Positions 11,401 to 22,899 are shown, counted from the stretch's first letter. The stretch: 64,000 nucleotides of DNA from Apium graveolens (GCF_009905375.1 NC_133647.1:3657847-3721846), one strand, 5' to 3'. Made by a program: numbers and translations. The notes: a model not told the origin generated them from the sequence alone.

Positions 11401-13300
11401 GTTGTAACACTTTTACACTTGGGTCATTGAGTTTTGTTGATTGATTGTGCATTTTATATGGGATGGGCTTATGTAGGATGCATGACTGCCCTTCTGCTCT
11501 GCTAATATATGACAGTAGTAGTTCCGGTTTCCTGCTTTAGTACGCATATAATTGATTGTGGAATTATTTGTTCTTGTACCTGGGACATGAGTCTAATTTC
11601 AACAAACCAGGCTTCTATACAATTTTGGTGTTGGGATTTAACCTGTAGAAACCATGGAATTTCAAGTGGTGGTCAATAATAGTAATGCTACTCTTATCAT
11701 TCTGAGTTGGCACTATTTTGGTTGCCGCTGCTGATTAATTCAATGCTTGCTGTACCCGTATCTTCGAGTAAAACATTTGCGGAAAGTTACTCTATATTTT
11801 TGTGGTTAATCAGTTTCTGCTGATGGTATAGTTACCTATATTCATGCGGATATGAGAAGCTGTACAAGGAAGATCCGGTTAGAGTTACAATTCTATGGCC
11901 ATCCTGCAGTTTTGTTCCCATGAGTTCACGTTAGGTTTGAAGTTGTTTGTGAAGTATCAATACATGGGATGTTTGAGGCAATAAATTTACTACTGTGAAA
12001 TTCATTATGTTCAGCAAATGAAAGCCTGTTCTCTTGGTTCTTGTTAAAGGCTGCGTTCTTTCTTTTCTTGGACTTATGTCCAACTCTAATAGAAGCTTTC
12101 TTGCTGGAGAAAGGGGTGGTTGTTTAGAAGTGGAACATGGTTATATGCGTCTTTTTGTTGTTTGTCTTATAGTTGATTTTAGATGTGTGATTAAAACTAT
12201 TGATGATTGAGTGTTGTCACTTAGTATAGTTGGTTTGGCCTGATACCAGTGTTCTGGGAATTCATTATATACCTTTGAGTTCTAGTGAAGTGTAAGAGTG
12301 ATGCAGTACTGACTAGTGTTCATGTCTGGTTGGTTTTCTTTTATCTCGACTAGATAGATTAGTAAATTGGTAGTTGGTAAAGCAACGATATGACTAATCT
12401 AATGTACAAGTGTGGGTCTGGTGAGAGCTTGCCAGTAGTTGGTATCGTTTCAGGGCCAATAATTGCACTCTTCAGTTAAACAACTTTCAGCAGTATTCTC
12501 CAATTGTATATGTTTTGCTTGCAGGGTTGAAGCTGTACCAGTTCAGAAAAGGGCTGGATATGGAGGCCTTGTTGTGAAGGTAGCATTTTTTGTTTTAAGC
12601 ATTAAAATTTTCTATTCCTGACATGACAACTCTATGACAATATCTGATTCCAGATGTTTGTGGTTCGTACAGGGTTGTTATGAAAACAGTTTAAGTTATG
12701 TTTCGTATACTTTTGTGGTTGGCCCATTTTCCCTGTCATTCAGATACCATTTTTTTATTTAGCAGTTTGTATAGTTTTTTGTTTTTGAAACTGATGGCAG
12801 AGATATACATCATCATAATTCATAACGATATGGTACTCTATGCAGCATTCCCTGCAGCAGGTGAAGGTGTTGCCCAATCAAAGGCCTCGAACGCTGGACT
12901 CACTGTTTGCTAACATGAAGGAAGAGAGGATGAGGACCATGTCCCAACAGACCAATGGCAGAACGAGGATCATGTCCCAACAGACTAATGGCAGAATGAG
13001 GATCATGTCCCAACAGACTAATGGCGGAAGAAGGAATGGAGGTGGCCATCAAAGGCAGCATTTCGGTAGAGGCTACTATGGGAATTAAATAGAATTTCTC
13101 CTTGCAGAATCTCCATGCAGCGGGATGCCACTAATTTCAGTTGTGTTTAAGCTTTAAACTTCAAAAATGCAGAGGCACTAAAGTTGCCATCCTTGGATTT
13201 TATTGTTCTATTTCACCATGTACCAAGATATTCTCATTAGTTCTTGTATAGTTCCTTGTAATGGATATATCTTACCGTGTTCTTATTATATATATTCAGC
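8460..13300 (+). CDS. UIEF: UAP56-interacting mRNA export factor (UIEF-like); coding 9989-13088
   Basis: A 218-residue nuclear protein predicted to bind the DEAD-box helicase UAP56 and help mRNA export. Coding exons are 9989-10055, 10138-10199, 10321-10410, 10525-10664, 12525-12579 and 12846-13088; all introns are GT-AG and the frame closes at TAA 13086-13088. A non-coding first exon (about 8460-8551) is followed by a 1.4-kb 5'-UTR intron ending exactly at the ATG. Residues 17-28 read KMDMTLDDIIKM, the UAP56-binding motif of ALY, UIF and UIEF proteins, split by intron 2. The C-terminal part has RTLDSLFANMKEERM, the second conserved block of the plant family, then three 11-residue MSQQTNG repeats and a Gly/Arg-rich tail (GGGHQRQHFGRGYYGN) suited to RNA binding. 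The middle is basic and low-complexity. The last acceptor is uncertain: AGs at 12844-12845, 12855-12856 and 12858-12859 differ by a few residues in phase. Family assignment is by motif; Arabidopsis has two such proteins. Confidence 0.82.
8735..9500 (+). repeat. Diverged tandem repeat in the 5'-UTR intron
   Basis: About six degenerate copies of a 120-180 bp unit run through the leader intron. Each has an acaaggtgtaatcttgtt start, a taatgggttgtgttcaattt segment, a tttttcgggtcgaaaagtcg segment and a gaggtgttttgctact segment. Copy starts are near 8735, 8873, 8994, 9133, 9293 and 9470. The GT-rich top strand and lack of stops in the antisense produce a spurious minus-strand frame at 8776-8997. Leader introns in plants often enhance expression, so copy number here might matter. 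Confidence 0.8.
12927..13025 (+). repeat. Three 33-nt in-frame coding repeats
   Basis: Units 12927-12959, 12960-12992 and 12993-13025 each encode an 11-residue R-x-R-x-M-S-Q-Q-T-N-G block just before the Gly/Arg-rich tail of the UIEF-like protein. They are nearly identical in nucleotide sequence, and units 2 and 3 differ by a single base, so the expansion is recent and length-polymorphic alleles are likely. Confidence 0.9.
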
Positions 13301-13351
13301 TTGCAGTTTCTCTACACCCTCTAAGCGGAAGCCTTCCATGTAAGCTCTGCA
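13089..13351 (+). other. 3' UTR and downstream flank of the UIEF-like gene
   Basis: T-rich sequence follows the stop codon. Transcription probably ends around 13260-13300, where ttccttgtaatggatat and AT-rich signals occur. No further gene is seen in this stretch. Confidence 0.45.
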
Positions 13352-13459
13352 GCATTCCAGGTTATTTGGTTATGTTGATCCGTAAAGATCATGTTTAGTT
13401 TTTGCGCATTCCACGTTATTTGGTTATGTTGATCGGTAAAGATCATGTTTAGTTTTTGC
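13352..13459 (+). repeat. 54-bp tandem duplication
   Basis: The unit starting gcattccaggttatttgg occurs at 13352-13405 and again at 13406-13459 with only two differences. It is a recent simple tandem duplication downstream of the UIEF-like gene. Confidence 0.9.
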
Positions 13460-13469
13460 TAATTATATA

Positions 13470-13760
13470 ATGATATTAAGAAGCAATGTTCCGGGGCATG
13501 TAGAAGGAAGAGTGCAACCTGAAATCGCGGAAGCTGTGGCACTTAAAGAGGCTGTGAGTTGGATTAAAAATTCTGTTTCGCACAAGGTAAAGGTGAAATG
13601 TGATTGTTCACCTGTAGTTCAATCCGTTCCGAGAACAACTATGAATTTGATTTCCGGTTGGGTGATTAAGGATTATAAGCAACTCTTTAATTTTACGAGT
13701 AATGTAACATTACAATTTCTTAAGCGGTCTGCCAATAAGTTAGGCTTACAATGTGACTAG
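13470..13760 (+). pseudogene. LINE-type RNase H domain remnant
   Basis: The open frame has the pattern of the C-terminal RNase-H-like domain of plant non-LTR retrotransposons: PEIAEAVALKEAVSWIK, then a short VKVKCDCSPVVQ segment, SGWVIKDYK and a closing KRSANK. The frame departs from the expected pattern straight after KRSANK, where the family normally continues with an A-H-x-L-A-R-like ending, so a frameshift is likely. The upstream reverse transcriptase is absent. It is a 5'-truncated or decayed fragment. Confidence 0.65.
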
Positions 13761-13900
13761 AGTATCGCGATTTTACACCGTAGGTTCCTCGAGATTAAAT
13801 GCTCCTACAGAACTATTAGTATTTAGGCTGATTTGGCCATTTAAATGCAACCTCTGTTCGAGATGGGTCTGCTTGAGGATTCTATTAAGCCAACTTATTG

Positions 13901-13975
13901 GCTTATAAGTCCGAAACAACTTATCGACGAGTGTTTGTCGACCCAATTTATAAGTTAAATTTACAACTTATAAGC
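13901..13975. repeat. 75-bp inverted-repeat element (MITE-like)
   Basis: A perfect 10-bp inverted repeat, GCTTATAAGT at 13901-13910 and ACTTATAAGC at 13966-13975, encloses a central hairpin, TCGAC/GTCGA. Similar AT-rich palindromic termini are common in plant MITE remnants. No clear target-site duplication was found. Confidence 0.5.
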
Positions 13976-14261
13976 TGATAAATTGAATGTTAGCATTGAC
14001 GTACTTTTTTCCAATTTATTTGTCTTTTTTCACTTTTTTTTAGGGTTAATTATCAATTAGGTCATTTACTACGTCAAAATGTATCAAGTGAGTCACTGAT
14101 TACAAAACTGACTCAAATGAGTCACCCATTTAAAAATTTGTATCAAAAATATCACTGTATCATTAGTCGAAATTCTTAAAAGTATTATATATTGAGTTCC
14201 GCACATTTTTTATGACTGATATTATATCCAAATGAAAGGTTCCGGGTTATACTATTTTAGA
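13976..14261. other. Non-coding flank left of the assembly gap
   Basis: Holds short repeats of gagtcact-like motifs and AT-rich sequence. It has no gene. It does not match the tandem-array sequence that flanks the right side of the following retrotransposon. Confidence 0.5.
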
Positions 14262-14361
14262 NNNNNNNNNNNNNNNNNNNNNNNNNNNNNNNNNNNNNNN
14301 NNNNNNNNNNNNNNNNNNNNNNNNNNNNNNNNNNNNNNNNNNNNNNNNNNNNNNNNNNNNN
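14262..14361. other. Assembly gap, 100 N
   Basis: Exactly 100 unknown bases, the conventional size for a gap of unknown length. By comparison with the 3' LTR (23798-24112), at least the first 315 bp of the 5' LTR are hidden here, so the true distance is larger than 100 bp. Confidence 0.95.
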
Positions 14362-16202
14362 CTAAGTAATAAGATCCCGGGTATGATCCTTCAAACGATA
14401 AACGAAAACGAAAGTTAAGCGAACCGTATAACAGATCAGCGGTCATTAGGCAAACAATTAGAAAGTTAATCAAAGGGATTAGAGAGGATGATGTCACCCA
14501 ACCAATGAGAAGAGGACAAGGAGGGGAGGATGACATCATGAGGATGACTCAAGCATGACATGGGAAGGAAGGAGATGTGGTGGCTTTTTAACCACACAAA
14601 ATCAAGGGCAACTAGGTAATTTACTAAAACAAACACAAAAATCAAACCAACCAAGCCAAGCAAATCATTTTTCATCAAAATCAAAAAGAAACCAAGGCAT
14701 TGTTCTTCATGCTCTCGGCCAAAACAGAACCAGAACACTAAAACTGCTGTATCTCCTTCATTTCTCACTCAAATATTGTTTTCTATAGCTCATTGGAAAG
14801 GTATTGAGATGGCCTACAACTCTTGTTCACAAGTCTCGTCCAAATAATCATGGTAAGACCCTCATTTTTACAGTTCTTTAAATCGGACTTTTAGAAACTT
14901 CAAAGCCTAACTTTGTGTTCTTGATTTCTTTGGAAAGATCAAGCTTGTAGGAGGCTCCCTAAGGCTTCCTAGCAACTTAACACCTCCCAAGGAAGGTATA
15001 AACTTCAAACCCTAGCCTTTACTTTATTTTTTAGTAAGTTTAATGGTTGGTGTTGTGAAATGAGAAGCATGGATTGTGATTATTAGTAGTTTGGTTTGAT
15101 TTGGAAGTGTTTTTGGTAATTGAAGCTTGATTATAGTTCATAGGTCTTGATTGTGGTTGTTTGAGTTGAAAACCTTGGAGATTATGGACTGATGTGGTAT
15201 GGTTTAGGTGAAGTTTTGTTGTATTGATGGTTATGAGTTGGTTGGTGGTTAATTGGAGTAGTTTAAACATTGGTAATCGCGTAAACATAGCCGTCGTAAC
15301 GTCCGATTTTCTTTGGACTGTTTTTGTGCATAATATTAGGACCCGAGAACCCCCTCCTAGATTATGACCACTGCCATGTTTAGATAGCTCATGTTACGAG
15401 CTTCGTTTTGATATGTAGTTCGTTCGATTCCGATGCACGGTTTAGGAGAAACGACCGTTTCAAGTAACGGCGTTTCGCGAACGAAACTTTTCCCCTCGCC
15501 TTACTTTGAAACATAGGTTAAAGACCAAAAAGGGTTAATTAATGCATGAAACATTTATGGTAAGTGTGTTAGGCAGTTGGTAAGACACTCGCGAAGGAAT
15601 CGCCTTAAAACTCATAAAGGTTAAATTATTAAAAATGGTGGAGCCGAGGGTACTCGAGTGACTTAAGAGAATCAGTAAGCGCAAAACGAGCGTTAGAGTC
15701 TGAGTTGGTTAGAGTATAGATTTACAAGTGACTTTGGTTTAATTCCAACTTACTTGTTGTTTATAGGTTACCAGACTCGTCCCGAGCCATTCGTAACCCC
15801 CAGTCGCTCAGGCAAGTTTTCTACCCGATATACTGTTGTTGTGATGTAAATATATGTATATGCATTATCTTGTGATAGTGCATGATTGTTATTAGCAAAT
15901 TTTGCGATATATTGGAGCATGCTGATATGGTATATATGCATGCCTGTTTCGCATTCTTTCCATATATATCTGTTGATTCAGTTGATAATACCTATGCTAG
16001 AGGATAGCGGTAATTTGCATATACCCTTAGTACAGGGACCCAAAGGTGAAAATATTTCTAAAACCGGGAGTCGAGGATCCCGAGAAGATTTTGTATATAT
16101 GGATATAAATATATATATATATATATTTATACTTATATATATATATATGGTCATAGTTTTCAAAACTATTAATCGAATAAGGTTTATTCGATAACTTTAT
16201 CT

Positions 16203-16422
16203 TTATTTTATTATTGAATATTATTTTGAATATTCATCCGAGGACTTATGACTCCTTTATTTTATTATTGAATATTATTTCGAATATTCATTCGAGGACT
16301 TATGACTCCTTTTATTTTATATTAAATGAATATTATTTTGAATATTCATTCGAGGGCTTATGACTCAGTTTATATTGTTTAATGAATATTTTTGAATATT
16401 CATTTGAGGATCTATGACTCCG
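16203..16422 (+). repeat. Four hairpin-forming repeats inside the 5' LTR
   Basis: Four copies with spacing of 54-58 bp, each containing GAATATT...AATATTC (self-complementary) followed by cattcgaggacttatgactc. The copies' gagg anchors are near 16240, 16294, 16352 and 16406. Confidence 0.85.
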
Positions 16423-17962
16423 ATTATTTGCTGAGATTTGTTCTTTATTTTATTAAAGAATAAGGTGTAAATAATCAAACTTATTTTCGATTATTCAAAT
16501 AAAGATATTACTTTCGTATAAGTATATCTTTGATTATTTGCTATTCATTTCAAGTATAAGTTTTAATACTTCTACTTCAATTATTTTATAAAGATTATTC
16601 TTTATGGGAATATTATTTAAATAATAATATTCAGACATTTTCTAAATATTCTGGGGACTGATTTACTTCATTAAATCAGCTTCACTCCAAACATTCTTAA
16701 AAATGTTTTGCGAGTCTTCAAAATGATTTTTTTAAAAGTTAGAGCGGATCCCAAAACTCATTTTTTTAAGATCCTCCTTTCGAAGGGGATTTAAATACTC
16801 GCTCAAAACCTGAGGGATCCGGCTCTGTGGTGTGTTTTATATTCGCAACAAGGTTGCTGTTTTGATAAATGAATTGATTACTTACCCAACACTCGGGAAG
16901 TAAAATTCTTGGAACAAGTTAATCCATTAACAGGCATCGCCTGGGAAATATCGGTGAGTTCTCCTTTCCAAATAGATACGACTTCTTGGTGGAGCCGTAT
17001 CAACAAGTTTCTACTTGGGGAAAGTGGGGACAAGCTTTACGTTTCAGAGTCATGAATTTCATCTGAACTAGGAGTGGCGTAAGTGGCCGAGTAGCGCCGG
17101 CCCAGCCTTATTATATTGGCCCAAATGGCCTGGAAGTTCCGCTAAGGCGGTCCATTCCTTAGGAGTTCAGTGTTCGGTTGACAAGTAAATCCGACAGGTT
17201 CTCCTCTACATGTAGAAAATGGTGGGGTTGTACTACTACGACTGATCATCGTAAGTGGTCTTCCTGGCACGGCAAACTCCCGTAATGAGTTCATCATCCA
17301 ATTGGATAATTTCTGCAACACTACCCAGAGCACTTCGATAGAAAGGCTACGGTTGGGCGATTGTTGAGTGTTGGCAGGGTCAAGTTTTCAAAATGATGTT
17401 TACATCAAATGAAGTATCTCGTAACTTCATTTTATTTTGATAATATTTTAAAGATTTAATCTATTCAAATCTTGCCTTATAGTCTCATCTATGTGATGAA
17501 CTTTTGAAGCTAATTATAACTTGAACGGTGGTAGTTCAAGTAGTATTTGGGAAAGATATAAGTATATTGGGGTATCTTGTAACTTCATCTTTTAAACTTA
17601 TATCTAATTAATAATTATCTTATGAATGACAAAGATTTTCAGAAAAATGTTGAGACAAGGTTAGATATATGAGATCACCTTGCAACGATATTTTTTTTAT
17701 ACAGTTATACACTGGGACTTTGTGTATATTGTGCATGGAAGAGGACTTCCAATATTTTGAAAAGTATATATGTATATATATATACTTAATATTTTGCGAC
17801 TTCATCGCATTAAGATATCAACTTGGTTCATTTCTTTTGACCAAGACTTTCATGAGTACTATGAGAAGGCTCATATATTGTTAATCATTATACATATTAT
17901 TTTGGTGGGCTTGCTGCTCACCCTTGCTTTCTTCTTTCATCACACAACATCAGATAGGCAAG

Positions 17963-18115
17963 ATGAACCGGACCAAGCTCCCGATTCGCAAGAGGTTAGG
18001 AGACGTTCCGCAGTTTTCTAGAAGCACTGATGCCGCCATAGCTGAGGTAGGAACTACCAATAGGCTAGGCTTTCAACTTTTGATGTATCAGATTATGTAT
18101 ATTTATGAATTGTAA
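17963..18115 (+). other. Conserved small ORF in 5' LTR
   Basis: An ATG at 17963 opens 50 codons beginning MNRTKLPIRKRLGD. The same frame is intact in the 3' LTR (27726-27878). A related frame occurs in the solo LTR of a different family at 44608-44808 (MRTTARKRVGNGQLF). Shared features are a basic R-K-R patch, a later FQL motif and an IYxY motif. Both have an AG/GTAG potential splice donor at about the same place (18046/18047). It may be a short 5' coding exon or just conserved LTR sequence. No function can be given. Confidence 0.3.
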
Positions 18116-18362
18116 TAATGGCAAAGAAATGTAAATTTATTCAGAAACCTGTTTAAGGTGTATTGGCATATAATTGTGCAATAAAACGACTTGTGATTAT
18201 TTTTGGATATTCATCTCTGAGACTATAACTTGTGGTGTGTGTGTTTATTGTGGGGTCACAGTACAGAGTAGTTGATTATTTATTAAGATTGGGTGTTGTT
18301 AAGGGAAATGGAACTCGTGACAACCTGGATCCCCGACCCCGGATTTGGGGGTGTTACAGAAA

Positions 18363-18374
18363 TGGTATCAGAGC
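18363..18374 (+). other. Primer-binding site (tRNA-iMet), Ty3 element
   Basis: TGGTATCAGAGC, complementary to the 3' end of initiator methionine tRNA, four bases after the end of the 5' LTR. Confidence 0.92.
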
Positions 18375-18824
18375 TAAGCGTTATAAACCTCAGAGATGAT
18401 GGGACGTTAAGATAATAAGTTCACTAAGATAATAAGAACTCTTGCCAAGTTCATAGTCGGACTACCTAACGTAGTACTGACAGTTAAAACCCTTATGGGA
18501 ACCCTTATAAATGTAGCGATAGAAGCGTAGTTCGTTATCGTATATGGTAGCGGGACTCCGAACCCTGAAGTTGAGGAACATCAACGCGATGATGTTTTAT
18601 TACTAATTGGAGATCAGATTGTGGATCCAATAGAGCGTCCTAACGCAGGACCGGATGATGTTGATATTGAGGATGTAGCGGTTGAGGATGTTGTCCTAGA
18701 AGGGATAGTTGCTGAGGAGGATCCCATGGAGGATCCTGACGAGATTGGATAAAGGACCACTGATGAATTGATGACCCTGGTTGGGTCGACTACCAGAGGT
18801 AGGATTGGCCGGTCACTACCAGAG

Positions 18825-19650
18825 GTTCGTTCAAGTTTGTAAAGATAGTAGCCCCTTTAACGCGGCTTACTCGTAAGACTGAGAAGTTCGAATGGACAGA
18901 GAAATGTGAGAACAACTTTTAAGAACCGAAGCAAAGGTTGGTGACGTTCCCTATGTTGGCGTTGCCGGATGGAAAATGAGATTTTGTGATTTGTAAGTGA
19001 CGCTTCGCATAAGGAATTAGGGTGCTTCTTATATAGCACAGCAAGATAATCGCGTCTGCGTCAAGACAATTAAGGGAATTTAAAATTCGATATCCCCACC
19101 CATGAGCTTGGGCTCGTGGCAATAGTTTTGCCCTAAAGATTTGAGGCACTACTTGTATGGAGAGAAGTGTGAGATTCACAAACCATAGGAGTTCTAGTAC
19201 ATTCTTACGTAGAAAGAGCTCAACATACGCCAGAGGAGGCGGTTAGAGCTAATCAAGAATTATGATTGGGAGATTCTTTATCATTCGGGGAAAGCCAATA
19301 TGGTGGCTGATGCCCTTAGTAAAAAGGAGAGACTCAAGATGATAATGTCTTTTGGAGAGTTTATAAGAGATTTTGAGAAAATGGAAATAGTAGTGAAGGT
19401 AACCGGAGCCGGTATCGAAAAGCTGTTTGAGATAGCAATACAGCCCGAAGTATTGGAAAAGAACATATTGTGCCAGTAAAAGTGATGAATGAAGGCAGAG
19501 AGCCAACAAATAGGTATGAGATTAATACCGAGAGAGATGATAAGGGAATAATGAGGTATTCCTATAGAATTTGGGTTCCAAAGGTTTAAGAGCTTAAAGA
19601 TGAAATCTTAGATGAAAGCTAGTTTGAGGAATAAGAGTTAGAGCAAACCC
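18825..19650 (+). pseudogene. Ty3 RT end - RNase H - integrase start remnant
   Basis: Broken frames carry, in order, the end of reverse transcriptase (a PLTRLTRKTEKFEWTEKCE-like stretch), RNase H with its conserved end (NYDWEILYHSGKANMVADAL around 19250-19340), the linker EIAIQPEVLEKN, and the beginning of the integrase zinc-binding region (GIMRYSYRIWVP). Stops and frameshifts are frequent. In an intact element this block lies in the middle of pol, after gag and protease. Here it starts only about 450 bp after the primer-binding site and precedes gag, so the interior is rearranged. Confidence 0.8.
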
Positions 19651-19889
19651 TGAACGTGATAGTCAGGGAGGTTGCCACCAAGACAAAAGGAACCCATAAC
19701 ATGATGAAGTGGAAAATGAGGATTTAAATTATGTAAGATGACCCCAATTATGGGGAGTAGGAAGAAATATTTAGACTGAGGAAACAAAAGTCGAGTAAGG
19801 ACAGGAGACCCGAGATGGTACCCCTATACGGCAATTCATGGACCTGTCTAAAGAGAACTTAGACTATTATCCCCAACCACCACCCTGAG

Positions 19890-20420
19890 GAGACAGTGCG
19901 GTGGGAAATTCTTTCATGACCTTTAAGTCGCTAAGCTCTCAGAGTTCCAAGGAACAAGCTGACCCAGTCGAGGCAAGAGCCTGGCTAAAGGAAATAGATG
20001 AATCATTTGAGATTCTAAATGATTGACGAACCACAAAAGACTGTTTTGTCACTTACCCTCCTAAGAGAGAGACCACCCGCTGGTGAAAGGCCAAGGAAGG
20101 CACGGAGCAAGAGATTATAATAAACTGATTTAAGTTCAGTCAATTGTTTTCAGGAAAGTACTTCCCAAGGTTATGGAGATAGTGTAAAAGCTTAAGAGCC
20201 AGAACAAAGGCAGACGAGTATGATGAATTATGAATCTAAGTTGTAAAAGTTATCAAGATTCGTTCTGAAGACACGAATCCAGAATGACGGGATGTTTGAA
20301 ATCAATGCTTATGTTGTGTTGGTTCATGAAATAACGATAAGAGAAAGGAATATTAAGGCAAGAGAGTTTGAGGAATGATAAGGGAGTTGGGTATGAGGAA
20401 ACCCTAAAGACTCGTAGAAA
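19890..20420 (+). pseudogene. Ty3 gag (capsid) remnant
   Basis: Frames with the Ty3/gypsy capsid signature: NSFMTFKSLSSQSSKEQADP, then VEARAWLKEIDESFEIL, then the conserved region leading to R-W-W-like and F-x-F-x-Q-L-F motifs (about 20100-20150). It is broken by TGA and TAA codons. Capsid normally comes first after the primer-binding site; here it follows an RNase H block. Confidence 0.7.
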
Positions 20421-22899
20421 TAGAAATAGAAAAGTAGGTAATCGTCCGGATGAGAGTGATTCACCATGAGTTAAATTGATGGTTGAAGGTATAAGAGATA
20501 CATATATTTTATCCCCTGTAAGTTGGGAAGATTCGAGGAAACCTTGAGATAATTCGAAGGATAAATAATGAGACGCGGATAGACTGAGGAGACAAGAAAG
20601 TAAGAAATTAAGAAAATTGGGTGAAGGAAGTGACCTTCAAGAAGGTAAAGTGTAAGACCGGTGGCATGATACCCAGAAAGGGAGACGCCAGATATGAAAG
20701 ATATCCCAACATTGAGATGACTGTTGAGATAAACAACAAAAGTAAATAAGGAATTATTAAGAAGAAGTTCACGTTGAACATGACCAATATCTTCCAGAAC
20801 ATCCATGTTATCATTACCAAATCAAGAAAGAAAAGTGGATGACCATTGCTATCTTTTAGAGGCCATATGGATTGACCTCAATTTGAATAAGGATGCTATT
20901 ATGAAGTTAGGTATAGACTATCGAGGTGGGAATGATTGAATAAGACACCCTTATCAGGGATATATGACTTGATTTATCCATGGAAGGATGCAGGTACCTT
21001 TTAAAGGTGGAATTAAGGATAGAACATCGGTAACTTAAAATGAATCCTAGGGGAATGCATAAAGGTTGGAATTTCACCCTTAATAGGGACAGTATGAGTT
21101 TTGACAGTATGATTTGGAAAGGGTTAATGTAGCAACAACCTTTAAGAATCAGTGGAGAAATTTTTCAGAAGTATATAGACAATGGTTCTAGTAATAGTAA
21201 ATGGTATTTTAATATGCCCTGTATCTAGGGAATACAGGAGGAACGATTGAAGGATAACCTTAGAGGTTTTACAAGGAGAAAGGTAATATTCAAAATTTTT
21301 AAGAATAGAAATGTTGATAAAGGAAATATGACGTAATTATAATGTTGCCAAGTGGGGCACGTGTTAAACCACGAGAAAGTATGGATCGAACCAGTAATGG
21401 TCGAAATTATTCAGGGCAATTAGGACTTAAGATAAAAGATGTTCTAATTATGATTGAGAGTCAGTCATGACAGTGATTAACCTCTAAAGACTGAGGCAAT
21501 AACTTATGGAAAAATGGTGATTTTTTTTTACTCATCAGATTTTAAGGAAAGCATTTTCATATAAGCTGTGATTGAAATAAGGTAGAAAATTTATTTGGAG
21601 ATGGTTAAAGTGACATTGACTGTAAGGAAATTTTACTATCAGGAAAGGCCAAAGAGGTGGCCGACACTTTAAAGGTAAGAGGATAATTATAGGCGCTTGT
21701 GCCAAAAGAATACAGTGATGATGGTTAAAACTGTGAAGGTTGTATTATGGTTTGGAAGATTGACATTCCTTCTGATGACTGTGCAATACCCAGCCGTAAT
21801 AGTAGTTGGTAAAGGTTTAATTCGTGTAATCGCCATGAGCGGGCTATCTATCTTAGAAGGTACTATCTTGAGAATGAGCCTGGACCATGTTTCAAAAGGA
21901 CTAAACGAACCTTTGAGATCAAGAGTGTTCTTCATGAATCAGAAATGGTGATTATGTTACCTCCTTAGAAGGATTTGATACGACATGTATGGACTCCGTA
22001 TGGTTAGCTATTAAGATTTCATGGAAAGTGAATGATGACAGTGGGTCAGTGGTGGACCATAGTAAGGCATCAATGATTCTGCGAGTAACGAGCTGATTAC
22101 AACCGTGAGAGTTGTATTGGAATGGATGTTGAGATTGAGTACCACTAAACGGGTCATGGTAGTGTATAAGTTATCATTGATAGACTAATTACGAGTAGAG
22201 TATCTACCTATTGAATATTTATTCCCTCTTATGAAAAGAGAGTCGTATTACTATATGAGGAAGGTTGCGGTGCAAGCATAGAACTCTAGTAACGGTGATG
22301 TCTAAAATGAGATCCCAGGTTCGATTTTCGAAATCGAGGGAGTTTCAAAGGTGATTGTGTATAAGCTCGAGGAAGAGCATGGGTCCATAGAATGATGGAC
22401 GGAATAGAAATATTTAGGCATGGGAAATACGATGCTATAATACTTGATGCTGATATAAATACGTATATGTTTTGTTCTCCTATGACAAACCTCTATAGTT
22501 CAGAGGTAGGTTCCAAGCCAGATATTTTGTGGCAGTATATTTTTTTTATATATACAATTCTCTTCAGTTCGTTCTTTTCTCTTCTTTTCATTTCATGTAA
22601 GTTGAGAAGAACAACCCTTCCAGAAGGGGAGGTATTGCCGAATGACTGTCTATCTGTGTGATAGAAGCCTAGTAGGATACCAACTATTGTTTAATTGCTT
22701 GTCAAGTACTAAAGGCTGGCCACCTTCTGTACTAACTATGCGAGATAACAAGTGTTCATGATCATAGTGATCTCTCAATAAATTCTTTTACTTCTATATG
22801 AAGGATTAAGCTTTCGAAAATAGAAACAGCTGAAAAAGGAGTAGTAAAGTTATGGTGGTATTCAGAATGGGAACACATTCGTAATACTAAGGATGACGT
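20421..22899 (+). other. Decayed middle of the Ty3 element
   Basis: No frame exceeds about 110 codons and no domain is certain. Purine-rich plus-strand sequence with many taa, tga and tag codons looks like an old pol region. The stretch at 22130-22400 may be integrase core, but it is too eroded to assign. A pyrimidine-rich patch occurs at about 22540-22600. Confidence 0.5.

Larger units (their letters stand above)
14362..18358 (+). repeat. 5' LTR (first ~315 bp missing in gap)
   Basis: Collinear with 24113-28121 of the 3' LTR, with scattered substitutions and shorter TA microsatellites at about 16113-16150. It ends GGGGGTGTTACA at 18358, next to the primer-binding site. Short open frames inside it (for example at 15040-15288 and 17669-17884) recur in the 3' LTR and have no recognisable domain. 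Confidence 0.92.

Noticed and set aside
12698..12913. 71-codon frame across the last intron of the UIEF-like gene
   Set aside because: It runs through the intron and the splice acceptor in a different frame from the conserved TLDSLFANMKEERM-coding exon.
15040..15288. Open frames inside the large LTRs (also 17142-17333, 17620-17884 and their 3' LTR partners)
   Set aside because: They recur because the LTRs are duplicates. They lack domains and several overlap on opposite strands. Only the small frame at 17963 has independent support from another LTR family.
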